Made by a program: the position numbers and the translations under genes
Assembly (NCBI GenBank): GCA_001829715.1
Contig: MICC01000012.1
Span: 1 to 43,680 of the forward strand
Source of the DNA: Sulfurimonas sp. RIFOXYB12_FULL_35_9
GTDB taxonomy: Bacteria; Campylobacterota; Campylobacteria; Campylobacterales; Sulfurimonadaceae
Direction of reading: 5' to 3'
DNA: 43,680 bases
Shown: one piece after another, positions 17,406 through 25,783 of the stretch
Position numbering within the stretch: the stretch's first letter is position 1
How the letters are laid out: each line of letters opens with the position of its first letter
Notes under the pieces: model-generated
What the model was told of the DNA's origin: nothing
The model's database searches: none
The model's input: the letters and a program-made list of their open reading frames with translations, nothing else

Positions 17406-18698
17406 TTGAGTATAGAGAATTCATTAAAAGCTTTCAAGCAAGCGCAAACTTTAATTCCCGGCGGAGTAAACTCTCCTGTTAGAGCATTTAAGAGTGTCGG
17501 CGGAACACCTATTTTTATTGCAGAAGGAAACGGTGCATATTTGACTGATATTGACGGTAATAAATATGTAGATTATGTTCAAAGCTGGGGTCCGCTTCTT
17601 TTTGGACACAGAGATGAATCGATTGAGAGTGCAGTTATAGAAGCCGTAAAACATGGTCTAAGCTTCGGCGCTCCCACTCAAGCTGAGAGCGATTTAGCCG
17701 AACTTGTGATTTCCATGTTTGACTCTATTGATAAAATTAGATTTGTAAGCAGCGGAACAGAAGCTGTAATGAGCGCAATCCGTCTTGCTCGTGGGTATAC
17801 AAACCGTGATGACATCGTAAAGTTTACGGGATGCTACCATGGGCATAGCGATTCGCTTTTGGTTCAAGCGGGAAGCGGAGCTGCGACTTTTGGAAACCCA
17901 AGCTCTCCGGGAGTTCCAGCTGATTTTACAAAGCACACACTTTTGGCGGAGTATAACAACATTGAGAGTGTAAAAAAATGTTTTAATGATTCTAAAAATA
18001 TCGCATGTGTTATTATAGAACCGATTGCAGGAAATATGGGTTTAGTTCCTGCTGATAAAGAGTTTTTGCATGAATTAAGAGAGCTTTGTGATTCAAACGG
18101 AACTCTGCTTATTTTTGATGAAGTTATGAGCGGTTTTCGTGCAACGGTTCACGGTGCAGAGTCGATAACCGGAGTTAAACCGGACATCGTAACACTCGGA
18201 AAAGTTATCGGCGGAGGAATGCCTGTAGGCGCATTCGGTGCAAGAACGGACATTATGGCTAAACTTTCACCTGAAGGTCCGGTATATCAGGCAGGTACGC
18301 TTAGCGGAAATCCTGTCGCTATGGCTGCAGGACTTGCGGCAATATCTAAATTAAAGAAAAATGCCCTAGTTATATCTGTGCTCAATGAGCGTGCAAAGAG
18401 ATTGGTTGAAGGGATGCAAAAAGAGGCTCTTGGGTGTGGAATAACTATGCAGATAGACACAAGAGGCAGCATGTTTGGTTTCTTTTTCAATGAAAAACCT
18501 GTCAAAAACTTTGCCGATGCATGTAACTCTGATGCGGAACTGTTTGCAAAATTCCACTCTATTATGTTAAGAGAAGGCTTCTACTTCGCATGTTCACTTT
18601 ATGAAACCGGCTTTATATCAACTGCCGTAACGGATGATATGATTGAGGATACGATTAAAGCAAGCGCTAGAGTTTTTAAAGAAATAACCAATGGCTAA
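17406..18698 (+). CDS. hemL: Glutamate-1-semialdehyde 2,1-aminomutase
   Basis: A 430-aa PLP enzyme that converts glutamate-1-semialdehyde to 5-aminolevulinate, the committed C5-pathway precursor of heme; this fits the cytochrome content of the window. It starts [16 protein letters not shown], has [17 protein letters not shown] for cofactor phosphate binding, FDEVMSGFR with the PLP-contacting Asp, and the Schiff-base Lys266 in [16 protein letters not shown]. It starts at TTG with AAGG at 17395. Its last 8 bp overlap the AtpZ-like gene, so heme synthesis and that membrane gene share a transcript. Confidence 0.97.
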   Translation: MSIENSLKAFKQAQTLIPGGVNSPVRAFKSVGGTPIFIAEGNGAYLTDIDGNKYVDYVQSWGPLLFGHRDESIESAVIEAVKHGLSFGAPTQAESDLAELVISMFDSIDKIRFVSSGTEAVMSAIRLARGYTNRDDIVKFTGCYHGHSDSLLVQAGSGAATFGNPSSPGVPADFTKHTLLAEYNNIESVKKCFNDSKNIACVIIEPIAGNMGLVPADKEFLHELRELCDSNGTLLIFDEVMSGFRATVHGAESITGVKPDIVTLGKVIGGGMPVGAFGARTDIMAKLSPEGPVYQAGTLSGNPVAMAAGLAAISKLKKNALVISVLNERAKRLVEGMQKEALGCGITMQIDTRGSMFGFFFNEKPVKNFADACNSDAELFAKFHSIMLREGFYFACSLYETGFISTAVTDDMIEDTIKASARVFKEITNG

Positions 18699-19023
18699 TG
18701 AAGAAAAAAAGGAGCATGAAACTCCGAGAATAAAACCTATCATCGAAGCAGCCGATCACCTCTCTTTGGGAATTTCGATAGCTGTAGCAGTTCTGATGGG
18801 TGTCGGAATCGGTTTGCTGCTAAAAAACATGACAGGCGCTTTCTGGACGCTCTGGATAGGAGTTTTTATAGGCATTTCAGCAGCCGTGCTGAATGTTTAT
18901 AAAGCATATTCTAAACAGTATAAGGTGTTTGAAGAGTTGGCAAAAGAGCCACGTTATGCCATTAAAAAAAAGCTTGAGGATGACGAAGAAGAAGACGATG
19001 AGTATAACCAAAAAAACTATTAA
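18691..19023 (+). CDS. AtpZ/AtpI-family membrane protein
   Basis: A 110-aa protein with two membrane helices ([17 protein letters not shown], then [20 protein letters not shown]), charged ends and an acidic C-terminus (DDEEEDDE). This is the pattern of the AtpZ/AtpI group associated with F0F1 ATP synthase assembly or Mg/Ca transport. No ATP synthase genes are adjacent here; in Campylobacterota such a gene is commonly next to hemL, as far as I recall. It overlaps hemL by 8 bp. Confidence 0.82.
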   Translation: MANEEKKEHETPRIKPIIEAADHLSLGISIAVAVLMGVGIGLLLKNMTGAFWTLWIGVFIGISAAVLNVYKAYSKQYKVFEELAKEPRYAIKKKLEDDEEEDDEYNQKNY

Positions 19024-19510
19024 TCTTATAGTGGGGGCAGAATTTTTTATTCTGCTTACCTATCTCATCTCTTTTAAATTTTTCATAAACCTGCAAATAG
19101 CATTTTTAAGTAGTTTTTTTATTATAACAGGCTCAATATATGCCTATAAAAGAATGGTTAAAGAAGAGGTTAATGCACAAAATATAGAGGAGAAAAGAGA
19201 TTTTTACGATGCACTGGAAGATCCTTACGAACTTTATGACGAAACACCTATAAATGAGGCTCCTACTGAAGAACTGGATTTAAAAGAAATTGTCAAAGAA
19301 GAGAAGAAAAAGATAAAGACATTTAATTTTCAGGATATAAAAAAGGGAAGCAGGGCAGGTGTCTCACTATTTAGACTAATTCCATATATACTTTTAATTC
19401 TGGGTTTTATCGCACTTAAAAACAATGAACTCCTAGATATTTCTATCTATCTTCCATCACTCCTTAGCGGCATCATAGCAGGTTATATGGTTTCAAAAGA
19501 TTTAGCTTAA
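18998..19510 (+). CDS. Membrane protein of unknown function downstream of atpZ-like gene
   Basis: About 170 aa. I do not recognise the family. It has two N-terminal hydrophobic segments ([19 protein letters not shown] and LQIAFLSSFFIITGSIYAY), an acidic and Lys-rich middle region (about residues 65-115) and two C-terminal hydrophobic segments (FRLIPYILLILGFIAL and SLLSGIIAGYMV). The frame is open as far as 18893, but a start inside the AtpZ-like gene at 18998 (ATGAGTATAACC) fits a four-helix membrane protein best; ATG at 18980 is the alternative. It overlaps the AtpZ-like gene by 26 bp, so it is probably coupled to it, and converges on the PAS-like gene. Confidence 0.7.
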   Translation: MSITKKTINLIVGAEFFILLTYLISFKFFINLQIAFLSSFFIITGSIYAYKRMVKEEVNAQNIEEKRDFYDALEDPYELYDETPINEAPTEELDLKEIVKEEKKKIKTFNFQDIKKGSRAGVSLFRLIPYILLILGFIALKNNELLDISIYLPSLLSGIIAGYMVSKDLA

Positions 19511-19511
19511 A

Positions 19512-20198
19512 TCAAGCTGTTGTAATCATGGGAATATTTATGATTATCTTTTTTTGAAAGTCTATATAAAAATTTTTGTCTGCGGAAAATATTTTTAATT
19601 CGTTAACTCTCTCTTGGATAATGTTTTGCGAACTAACTTCAATGCAGAATAGACTATATTTTTTCTCCTCAAATTTTATATGTTCACCGACTCTATAAAA
19701 TATTTTAGTTAAAATTTTCTTATTATTTTCATAGCAAGCATATACTTTGCTTAGTGCTTTTATAAAGTTATTTGAATCTATAATTATTTCAGGAATTGTC
19801 GGGTCAAAATCTTTTTCAAAAATAATTTTTGAGTTAATAGAGTAAGTAGAGATACATAAATCTACGAGTGTGTATATATTTGTCATTTCACCGAGAACTT
19901 TTGGCTTGTTGAGCTTAAAAGAGGGTGCTTGATAGAGTTTTATCCCTATTTCATCATCATTCTCATACCCAACCGTAATAGCAAAAAATTTATAGCGTCC
20001 AAAATGGAGCTCTAAAAATGTTGTTTTAAAGCCAAAGGATATATTTGCATAGGTAGTTGCAAGATTAAAAAGCTCTTCCGTTGTAACCGAACCAAGCAAA
20101 AATTGTGCTTCTGCGTTTAGCGACACAACCTTTGAGTTCGAACTAAAGAGTATAAAAGGGTTATAGTCATACTCTATCCACTGCTGCTCAAAAGTCAT
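19512..20198 (-). CDS. PAS-like domain protein with a degenerate kinase-like C-terminal half
   Basis: A 228-aa cytosolic protein. Residues about 10-90 look like a PAS fold (NPFILFSSNSKVVSLNAEAQFLLG, then FFAITVGYENDDEIGIKLYQ). The C-terminal half (DFDPTIPEIIIDSNNFIKAL onward) is reminiscent of a sensor-kinase ATPase domain, but I see no H-box histidine, N-box or G-box, so it is unlikely to be an active kinase. It begins 9 bp after the rpoD stop codon, so it is probably cotranscribed with the primary sigma factor. A sensory or protein-binding role is inference. Confidence 0.7.
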   Translation of the reverse strand: MTFEQQWIEYDYNPFILFSSNSKVVSLNAEAQFLLGSVTTEELFNLATTYANISFGFKTTFLELHFGRYKFFAITVGYENDDEIGIKLYQAPSFKLNKPKVLGEMTNIYTLVDLCISTYSINSKIIFEKDFDPTIPEIIIDSNNFIKALSKVYACYENNKKILTKIFYRVGEHIKFEEKKYSLFCIEVSSQNIIQERVNELKIFSADKNFYIDFQKKIIINIPMITTA

Positions 20199-20207
20199 TT
20201 TTGCTAC

Positions 20208-21317
20208 TTACTCTTCTATATAATTTTTAAGTTTTCTTCCAACTTTAGGGTGTTTTAGCTTTTTAATCGCACTTGACTCTATTTGACGCACTCTCTCACG
20301 TGTTACGTTAAGCTCTTTACCTATCTCTTCAAGTGTTCTGTCACTCTCATCATCCATAATTCCAAAACGAAGTTTAATAACCGCTTTTTCTCTCTCGTTT
20401 AACTGCTCTAAGACGTTCTCTATCTGAACTCTTAAATCATCTTTTAGTATAGCATCAGATGGAGAAAGTGATGTTTTATCTTCAATAAAGTCACCAAATC
20501 TTCCATCATCTTCACTGCCTATAGGAGCTTCAAGGCTTATCGGCTCTTTTGTAATTTTTATTACATTTTTAACTTTTTCAACCGATAAACCGACTTCTAG
20601 CGCTATAACTTCAACATCAGGCTCTCTGCCATGCTCTTGTAGATGTTTACGCATAATTTTATTGATGCGGTTTATAGTTTCAATCATGTGAATCGGAATA
20701 CGAATCGTTCTTGCCTGATCTGCGATTGCACGAGAGATAGCTTGACGAATCCACCAAGTTGCATAAGTTGAAAATTTATAACCTTTTTGGTATTCAAACT
20801 TATCAACCGCTTTCATAAGACCGATATTACCCTCTTGAATAAGATCAAGGAAAGGCAATCCGCGGTTTGTATATCTCTTTGCGATGGAGACGACAAGTCT
20901 TAGATTTGACTTTGCCATTCTTGTTTTTGAAATTTCAGATATATTTTTTCCGCGTTTAATCTGTTCCAAAATATCTGCAAGCTTTTCAGGTTCCATACTA
21001 AAACTATTTTTAGAAGCCTCTTTTGTCTGTACAAGTTTTTTTATCTCCATGTACGTACTTACCATCGTAGCTTCAGGAACCATACTTGCAATATCTTCTT
21101 TTGTCAAATCACAAATTTTTTCAACTAAAACTTTATGGTTAGCCTTAAGAGTCGCATTAAACAGTGGAAGTTTATACTCCAATCTTTTTAACTCTTTGTC
21201 ATACCCTTCATCACTTTTAAGTGCGGTTTCCATTGCTTTTACAAGTTCATTAATCAGTTTTGAGGTTGGTCCAAGATCAAGCAGACTCTCTTTTAATATC
21301 TTCTTCTTATATGTCAA
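20208..21317 (-). CDS. rpoD: RpoD C-terminal fragment (regions 2-4)
   Basis: The part after the internal TAA contains all promoter-recognition and core-binding regions. The first start-like codon after the stop is TTG at 21317 and the first ATG is at 21233; neither has a good ribosome-binding site, so independent initiation looks weak. The sequence shows no further damage to its end at 20208, where a PAS-like gene follows after 9 bp. Confidence 0.65.
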   Translation of the reverse strand: MTYKKKILKESLLDLGPTSKLINELVKAMETALKSDEGYDKELKRLEYKLPLFNATLKANHKVLVEKICDLTKEDIASMVPEATMVSTYMEIKKLVQTKEASKNSFSMEPEKLADILEQIKRGKNISEISKTRMAKSNLRLVVSIAKRYTNRGLPFLDLIQEGNIGLMKAVDKFEYQKGYKFSTYATWWIRQAISRAIADQARTIRIPIHMIETINRINKIMRKHLQEHGREPDVEVIALEVGLSVEKVKNVIKITKEPISLEAPIGSEDDGRFGDFIEDKTSLSPSDAILKDDLRVQIENVLEQLNEREKAVIKLRFGIMDDESDRTLEEIGKELNVTRERVRQIESSAIKKLKHPKVGRKLKNYIEE

Positions 21318-21410
21318 GGTTAAAAAATATAAAACAGTTTCAGGCGTAGGTTCTTGATTTATATCATCAGGTGCTTTTTCAACAAGCTTTGCCCACTCTT
21401 TTTTTGCCTT

Positions 21411-21413
21411 TTA
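21411..21413 (-). other. In-frame TAA inside rpoD
   Basis: On the minus strand the codons read GCA CTC TAA AAG GCA. The position falls in the non-conserved region between sigma regions 1.2 and 2. TAA ends many other genes in this window, so it is not reassigned here. A C-to-A change on the plus strand at 21413 would explain it. Confidence 0.9.
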
Positions 21414-22079
21414 GAGTGCTTTAAAACTAATAGTTACTTTTTCAACTCTTGTTTTATCTTTTGCAGTTAATGGCTTTTCAACTTCGCCACTCTCTTCATC
21501 TTCACTCTCTTCATCTTCATTTACATCTATATCGTCAACATCTTCTTTTTCATCTTCAAAACTTTTAAAAAGCTCTTTAACTCTTCTCTCACGGTTAATA
21601 AGCGGCTCTTTGTAGTCCAAGATAAAGTCTATCAAATATGGAACAGAACATATTGCATCGATAATAATGCTCTCTCCGTTTTCAATTTTTTTAGAAATCT
21701 CTATCTCTTCTTCTTTTGTTAAAAGCGGAATCTGTCCCATTTCTCTAAGATACATACGAACCGGAGAGTCAGATCTAGACCACTCTAGTAGTTCATGCTC
21801 TTTTAAAATATCAAAATTATCAGTTTCGTTATTTTCAATCATCTTTCTTTGAGCGCTTCTTCTAGCTTCAGCTTCTTTATCGTTAAGAAGTTTTGCATGT
21901 TCTGATGATGTATAAATGCATGCTTTATGTTTTTGGATAAGCTTATGAATGGTGCCGGCTTGCGCAGAAGTAGGTTGTTTATCAAAAAGTTCCATTAACG
22001 ACTCATATGTTAAACACTCTTTTGGTTTTTGATTTGTAAAGAATGTTTCAATAGCTTTGTTGAGTTCTTTAGCTGTCAT
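21411..22079 (-). CDS. rpoD: RpoD N-terminal fragment (regions 1.1-1.2)
   Basis: This is the 222-aa product if translation ends at the internal TAA. It carries the region 1.1-like part, region 1.2 and the acidic tract at about 173-201 (EDEKEDVDDIDVNEDEESED). AAGG lies before the ATG, and a TATAAT box is at 22123-22128. Region 1.2 alone contacts the -10 discriminator in the intact protein, but the fragment lacks the core-binding region 2. Confidence 0.7.
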   Translation of the reverse strand: MTAKELNKAIETFFTNQKPKECLTYESLMELFDKQPTSAQAGTIHKLIQKHKACIYTSSEHAKLLNDKEAEARRSAQRKMIENNETDNFDILKEHELLEWSRSDSPVRMYLREMGQIPLLTKEEEIEISKKIENGESIIIDAICSVPYLIDFILDYKEPLINRERRVKELFKSFEDEKEDVDDIDVNEDEESEDEESGEVEKPLTAKDKTRVEKVTISFKAL

Positions 22080-22122
22080 ATAAAATACACCTTGTTGGTT
22101 CGATAAGATTTTTTAAAGGTGG

Positions 22123-22128
22123 ATTATA
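22123..22128 (-). promoter_or_regulatory. -10 box for rpoD
   Basis: TATAAT on the minus strand, 43 bp upstream of the rpoD ATG, within GGGTATAATCC. No convincing -35 is present. Confidence 0.45.
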
Positions 22129-22161
22129 CCCAAACACTCTTAACCCTTCCTTTCTCTTATA

Positions 22162-22179
22162 TTGGAACAGTGATTGCTT
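22162..22179 (+). promoter_or_regulatory. Sigma-54-type promoter for flgF-flgG
   Basis: TTGGAACAGTGATTGCTT matches the -24/-12 consensus TTGGCAC-N5-TTGCT with GG (22164-22165) and GC (22176-22177) ten bases apart. It ends 33 bp before the flgF ATG. RpoN control of part of the flagellar regulon is established in Campylobacter and Helicobacter; the site here is read by eye. Confidence 0.7.
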
Positions 22180-22212
22180 AAAGTGATAAAAAAAAGATTT
22201 AAAAGGTATTTT

Positions 22213-23034
22213 ATGCAGAGCGGATATTATAGTTCGGCAGCAGGGATGGTTACTCAGTTTAACCGCCTTGATACTATTTCAAACAACCTTGCTAACGTAA
22301 ATACGGTTGGTTTTAAAGAGGACAATCTTATAGTCGGTGATTTTTTGCGCCTATATAAAGAGGCGAGAGACGAACTACCAAATGCCAACCACACAAAAGA
22401 AGCAGCTCAATTTTTAAACAGGGCTATGAATAAAGCTCCGCAAATTGTAGATTCATATATAGACCACTCCGTAGGAAATATGGAAAAGAGTGACAATCCT
22501 CTGGATATGGCGCTCTCTAGAGAAGGACTTTTCTTTTTGGTAAAAACTCCTGAGGGGATTAGACTTACAAGAGATGGAACATTTACTAAAGATGATCAGG
22601 GCAAACTTATAACAAAAAGCGGTTATGAGGTGTTGCCGAGTGATTACTTTATAACTAATCAGCCGATAATGTTAAATCCCGAAGATAACATCATTCAAGT
22701 TGATAAAAATGGGCAAATGTTTAAGAATGTGCCGGGGAGTGTAAACTTTACTGCCGGTTCTAAGCTTTTCGTGGTACAGCCCGACAATATTGCCATGCTT
22801 AAAAAAGAGGGCAACAATCTCTACAGATATGACGAAGAAACTCAGTTCCAAAATATAGAAGAGAGTGGTGCAGTTTTGCAAGGTTTTGTAGAGAAGAGCA
22901 ATGTAAATGCAGTAAAAATGATGACACAAATGATAGAGACGAATCGTTTAGTCGGCATGTATCAAAAAGCGATGGATACACAGATGAACGATATGAACCG
23001 TGACGCAATTGAAAAAATTGCCAAAAAATCTTAA
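22213..23034 (+). CDS. flgF: Flagellar proximal rod protein FlgF (FlgG-like)
   Basis: A 273-aa rod protein with the N-terminal rod signature (LDTISNNLANVNTVGFKED) and a C-terminal Flg_bbr_C motif (GFVEKSNVNAVKMMTQMIETNRL). The start is the ATG at 22213, preceded by AAGG. A longer start near 22174 would fall inside the -12 element of the sigma-54 promoter and is rejected. It is exported by the flagellar type III system to form the rod of the basal body. It sits 12 bp before flgG. In this group the first gene of the pair is often annotated flgG2 or flgF, so the symbol is less certain than the family. Confidence 0.9.
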   Translation: MQSGYYSSAAGMVTQFNRLDTISNNLANVNTVGFKEDNLIVGDFLRLYKEARDELPNANHTKEAAQFLNRAMNKAPQIVDSYIDHSVGNMEKSDNPLDMALSREGLFFLVKTPEGIRLTRDGTFTKDDQGKLITKSGYEVLPSDYFITNQPIMLNPEDNIIQVDKNGQMFKNVPGSVNFTAGSKLFVVQPDNIAMLKKEGNNLYRYDEETQFQNIEESGAVLQGFVEKSNVNAVKMMTQMIETNRLVGMYQKAMDTQMNDMNRDAIEKIAKKS

Positions 23035-23046
23035 GGAGCTTAGACC

Positions 23047-23835
23047 ATGATGCAATCACTTTATACTGCTTCAACAGGAATGTTGAGTATGCAGACACAA
23101 ATAGATACTACCGCAAATAATATTGCCAACGTAAACACAATAGGTTTTAAAAAGTCCCGCGCGGAGTTTGCGGATCTTATGTATAAAGTTATGGAATATG
23201 CCGGTACATCAACGAGCGATGTAACTAAGAGTCCTACCGGCATAGAAGTCGGACTTGGTTCAAGACCTACGGCTATCAATAAAATTTTTTCCGAAGGCAG
23301 TTTAAAGCAGACGGATAATCAGCTTGATATAGCAGTGACAGGCAGAGGTTTTTTCAAACTTGAACTTCCTGATGGAACTGAAGTTTACTCAAGAAACGGA
23401 GCATTTAAAGTTGATGCAGATGGAATAATGGTAAATAGTGACGGTTATAGACTTGTTCCGGAAGTTGTTATTCCGCCTGATGCGACAAATGTCAGCATCG
23501 GTACGGACGGAACGGTAACTGTTGTACAGACCGGTCAGACTCAGGCAACGCAAATAGGTCAACTGTCATTAACAAACTTTATAAATCCTGCAGGTTTACA
23601 CTCCATGGGAGACAATCTCTATCTTGAAACAGACAGCTCAGGTCAGCCTGTAGAGGGAACTCCCGGATCTGACGGTCTTGGGGTTATCAGACAAGGGTTT
23701 GTAGAACTTAGCAATGTTGAACTTGTTGTTGAACTGACAGACCTTATTACGGGTCAAAGAGCTTATGACTCAAACTCAAAAGTAATTACTACAAGTGATG
23801 AAATGCTCCAAACAGTAAACGGTTTAAAAAGATAA
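23047..23835 (+). CDS. flgG: Flagellar distal rod protein FlgG
   Basis: A 262-aa protein of the usual length. It begins MQSLYTASTGMLSMQTQIDT with the rod signature TTANNIANVNTIGFKKSRAEF, and includes the FlgG-typical LKQTDNQLDIAVTGRGFF. The C-terminal GFVELSNVELVVELTDLITGQ and QRAYDSNSKVI are the Flg_bbr_C helix. It forms the distal rod that passes through the peptidoglycan. AAGGAG precedes the start (two adjacent ATG codons). It is transcribed with flgF and followed by a strong hairpin terminator. Confidence 0.96.
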   Translation: MMQSLYTASTGMLSMQTQIDTTANNIANVNTIGFKKSRAEFADLMYKVMEYAGTSTSDVTKSPTGIEVGLGSRPTAINKIFSEGSLKQTDNQLDIAVTGRGFFKLELPDGTEVYSRNGAFKVDADGIMVNSDGYRLVPEVVIPPDATNVSIGTDGTVTVVQTGQTQATQIGQLSLTNFINPAGLHSMGDNLYLETDSSGQPVEGTPGSDGLGVIRQGFVELSNVELVVELTDLITGQRAYDSNSKVITTSDEMLQTVNGLKR

Positions 23836-23844
23836 TAACCATAT

Positions 23845-23882
23845 AAAAGCAACTTGATACGAATTAATATCAAGTTGCTTTT
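23845..23882 (+). terminator. Terminator after flgG
   Basis: AAAAGCAACTTGATA pairs perfectly with TATCAAGTTGCTTTT, a 15-bp stem with an 8-nt loop, 10 bp after the flgG stop. The right arm ends in a short U run, and the left arm gives an A run, so it may work on both strands. Confidence 0.85.
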
Positions 23883-23909
23883 GACTTCTCACTACTCCTT
23901 TTTAGAAAA

Positions 23910-23933
23910 CTAAAATATCATTTTAGATATAAT
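23910..23933 (+). promoter_or_regulatory. leuD -10 box with an adjoining dyad
   Basis: CTAAAAT and ATTTTAG (23910-23926, 3-bp spacer) form a perfect 7-bp dyad that ends one base before a TATAAT box (23928-23933). The dyad would cover the spacer between -35 and -10, as an operator would. The regulator is unknown, and chance pairing is possible in AT-rich DNA. Confidence 0.4.
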
Positions 23934-23967
23934 CGCAAAATCATTTTAAATATAGTTAGGAATTTAT

Positions 23968-24471
23968 ATGCAAAAAGCAAATATTGAGGGTAAAGTTTGG
24001 AAATTCGGTAAAGATATCGATACGGACTTAATTATAGCAGCTCGTTATTTAAATACATCAGTTGCTGAAGAACTTGCAAAACATGTTATGGAAGACGCAG
24101 ATCCTGAGTTTGTAAAAAAGATGAACAGAGGTGATATTATCGTTGCAGGTGAGAATTTTGGCTGCGGAAGCTCTCGTGAACATGCTCCTATAGCACTAAA
24201 AGCTGCAGGCGTTGCCGCAGTTATAGCTCCGACTTTTGCAAGAATATTTTACCGTAATGCTTTTAATATGGGGCTTCCTATATTTGAGCTTCAAGAGAGT
24301 GCCGAGATAGCTGAGGGCGATGAGATAAGCGTGGACATGAACAACGGAACTATTACAAATAAAACTTCAGGAAAAGTATACAGCTTTATCCCGATTCCTG
24401 CATTCATGCAAGAGCTTATCGATGCCGGCGGTCTTATGAATTATGCACAAAACGAAATCAAAGGAAAATAA
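23968..24471 (+). CDS. leuD: 3-isopropylmalate dehydratase small subunit
   Basis: A 167-aa LeuD of the short, archaeal-like length. Typical segments are [19 protein letters not shown] near the N-terminus, [14 protein letters not shown] and [18 protein letters not shown]. With LeuC it isomerises 2-isopropylmalate to 3-isopropylmalate in leucine synthesis. No leuC is adjacent within the window. The last base of its TAA is the A of the leuB ATG, so the two are coupled. A TATAAT box lies about 34 bp upstream of its ATG. Confidence 0.95.
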   Translation: MQKANIEGKVWKFGKDIDTDLIIAARYLNTSVAEELAKHVMEDADPEFVKKMNRGDIIVAGENFGCGSSREHAPIALKAAGVAAVIAPTFARIFYRNAFNMGLPIFELQESAEIAEGDEISVDMNNGTITNKTSGKVYSFIPIPAFMQELIDAGGLMNYAQNEIKGK

Positions 24472-25538
24472 TGAAAACTTACAAAATTGCACTTATTAAA
24501 GGTGACGGAATAGGTCCTGAAATCATAGATGAAGCCGTAAAAGTTTTAGACTCGGTTGCGTCTTGTTTTGATTTTGATTTTGAGTACGAAGAGGCTTTAA
24601 TGGGCGGTTGTGCTTACGATATGACGGGCGACCCGCTTCCTCAAGAGACGATTAATATATCATTAAACAGTGATGCCGTACTTTTCGGTGCAATCGGCGG
24701 ACAAAAATGGGACAATCTGCCTCGTGAAAAAAGACCTGAGAGCGGACTTTTAAGATTCCGTAAAGAGCTTGGTGTTTATGCAAACCTTCGTCCTGCAACT
24801 GTTTTTGACGAGCTTATCAATGCATCGTCACTAAAACCTGAAGTCATAAAAGGTGTAGATTTGATGGTTGTTCGCGAACTTATCGGCGGAATCTACTTCG
24901 GTGAACCAAAAGGTCGTGATGAAAACAGAGGCTGGAACACTATGGTCTACACTCGTGAAGAGATTGTAAGAATTGCTCATCAAGCATTTAAAATTGCCAT
25001 GACAAGAAGCAAAAGAGTCTGTTCTATAGACAAAGCAAATGTTTTAGACGTTTCACAGCTTTGGAGAGAAGTTGTTATAGAAGTAGCACAAGAGTACCCT
25101 GAAGTTGAACTAAGCCACATGTATGTAGATAATGCAGCGATGCAGCTTATCCGTGACCCTAGACAGTTTGACGTTATGCTTACTGGAAATATTTTCGGAG
25201 ACATTTTAAGCGATGAAGCGAGTATGCTCTCAGGCTCTATCGGACTGCTTCCATCAGCGTCAGTCGGAGCTAAAATAGGAGTTTACGAGCCTATACATGG
25301 ATCTGCACCTGATATTGCTGGGCAGGGAATCGCAAATCCGATAGCAACTATTTTATCGGCTTCAATGATGCTTAGATATGCTCTTGGCGAAAATGATGCG
25401 GCAGACAAAATAGACGCTGCCGTAAAGAGAGCGCTCAAAGAGGGATACAGAACAAAAGATTTAGCTCAATATGACGCAAAAGAAGTTTGTTCAACGAGTG
25501 AAATGGGCTCTATTATCGCTAATTATGTAGCTAAATGA
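24471..25538 (+). CDS. leuB: 3-isopropylmalate dehydrogenase
   Basis: A 355-aa enzyme of normal length that oxidises 3-isopropylmalate with NAD. Recognisable segments are [45 protein letters not shown], the catalytic Lys in [17 protein letters not shown] and the metal Asp residues in [17 protein letters not shown], then [19 protein letters not shown]. It overlaps leuD by one base and the TPR gene by the ATGA junction, so the leu pair heads a longer operon with unrelated functions. Confidence 0.97.
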   Translation: MKTYKIALIKGDGIGPEIIDEAVKVLDSVASCFDFDFEYEEALMGGCAYDMTGDPLPQETINISLNSDAVLFGAIGGQKWDNLPREKRPESGLLRFRKELGVYANLRPATVFDELINASSLKPEVIKGVDLMVVRELIGGIYFGEPKGRDENRGWNTMVYTREEIVRIAHQAFKIAMTRSKRVCSIDKANVLDVSQLWREVVIEVAQEYPEVELSHMYVDNAAMQLIRDPRQFDVMLTGNIFGDILSDEASMLSGSIGLLPSASVGAKIGVYEPIHGSAPDIAGQGIANPIATILSASMMLRYALGENDAADKIDAAVKRALKEGYRTKDLAQYDAKEVCSTSEMGSIIANYVAK

Positions 25539-25783
25539 AAACATTAACTTTAGCAAACATTTATGAATTACAAGGCTTAAAAGAAGAAGCGCTTGAAATT
25601 TACAAAGAGATTTTGAAAAAAGATCCCTCAAATAGTGATGCTAAAATTGCGATAAGACGACTCTCAGGCATGAGAAAAAAATTTTTAAATGTAAATACTC
25701 AAATGAAAGAGTATTTTATAAAAATGGAAGAAGAGATTGAGTTTAATGAATTTGAAAGGTGGTTATTAAAATTATGGAGTTAA
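25535..25783 (+). CDS. Short TPR-like protein
   Basis: An 82-aa protein. The N-terminal 35 residues form a tetratricopeptide-like pair ([22 protein letters not shown] and then [14 protein letters not shown]). The remainder is charged and helical ([25 protein letters not shown]). It starts with ATG overlapping the leuB TGA and ends overlapping the start of the CiaD-like gene. In Campylobacter a comparable small gene precedes ciaD, as I recall. Probable role: protein-protein interaction; nothing more specific can be supported. Confidence 0.75.
   Translation: MKTLTLANIYELQGLKEEALEIYKEILKKDPSNSDAKIAIRRLSGMRKKFLNVNTQMKEYFIKMEEEIEFNEFERWLLKLWS

Larger units (their letters stand above)
20208..22079 (-). 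pseudogene. rpoD: Primary sigma factor RpoD, reading frame interrupted by one in-frame TAA
   Basis: The full span is 624 codons including the final stop, a normal length for an epsilonproteobacterial RpoD, and stays in one frame except for TAA at codon 223 (21413 to 21411). Before the stop are an N-terminal region 1.1-like part and region 1.2 (about residues 104-140, SPVRMYLREMGQIPLLT). After it come the rest of the non-conserved region, region 2 (about 387-460, with [21 protein letters not shown]), region 3 and the region 4 helix-turn-helix ([20 protein letters not shown]). The codons flanking the TAA translate sensibly ([17 protein letters not shown]). Changing one base, TAA to GAA, would restore the frame. 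RpoD is essential, so a sequencing or assembly error is the simplest explanation, but a functional split protein or readthrough is not excluded. Confidence 0.85.

Noticed and set aside
18893..18997. Early start of the membrane protein after the AtpZ-like gene
   Set aside because: It would overlap most of the last third of the AtpZ-like gene and add a basic segment with no ribosome-binding site.
21318..21410. Frameshift as the cause of the rpoD break
   Set aside because: Both halves are in the same frame and the codons between 21410 and 21318 translate normally; it is a stop codon, not an indel.
22100..22115. GGTTCGATAA-like tRNA T-loop
   Set aside because: No acceptor or anticodon stem could be paired around it; it is in the rpoD leader.
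22174..22212. Upstream extension of flgF
   Set aside because: It begins inside the -12 element of the sigma-54 promoter; ATG at 22213 has AAGG and fits FlgF family N-termini.
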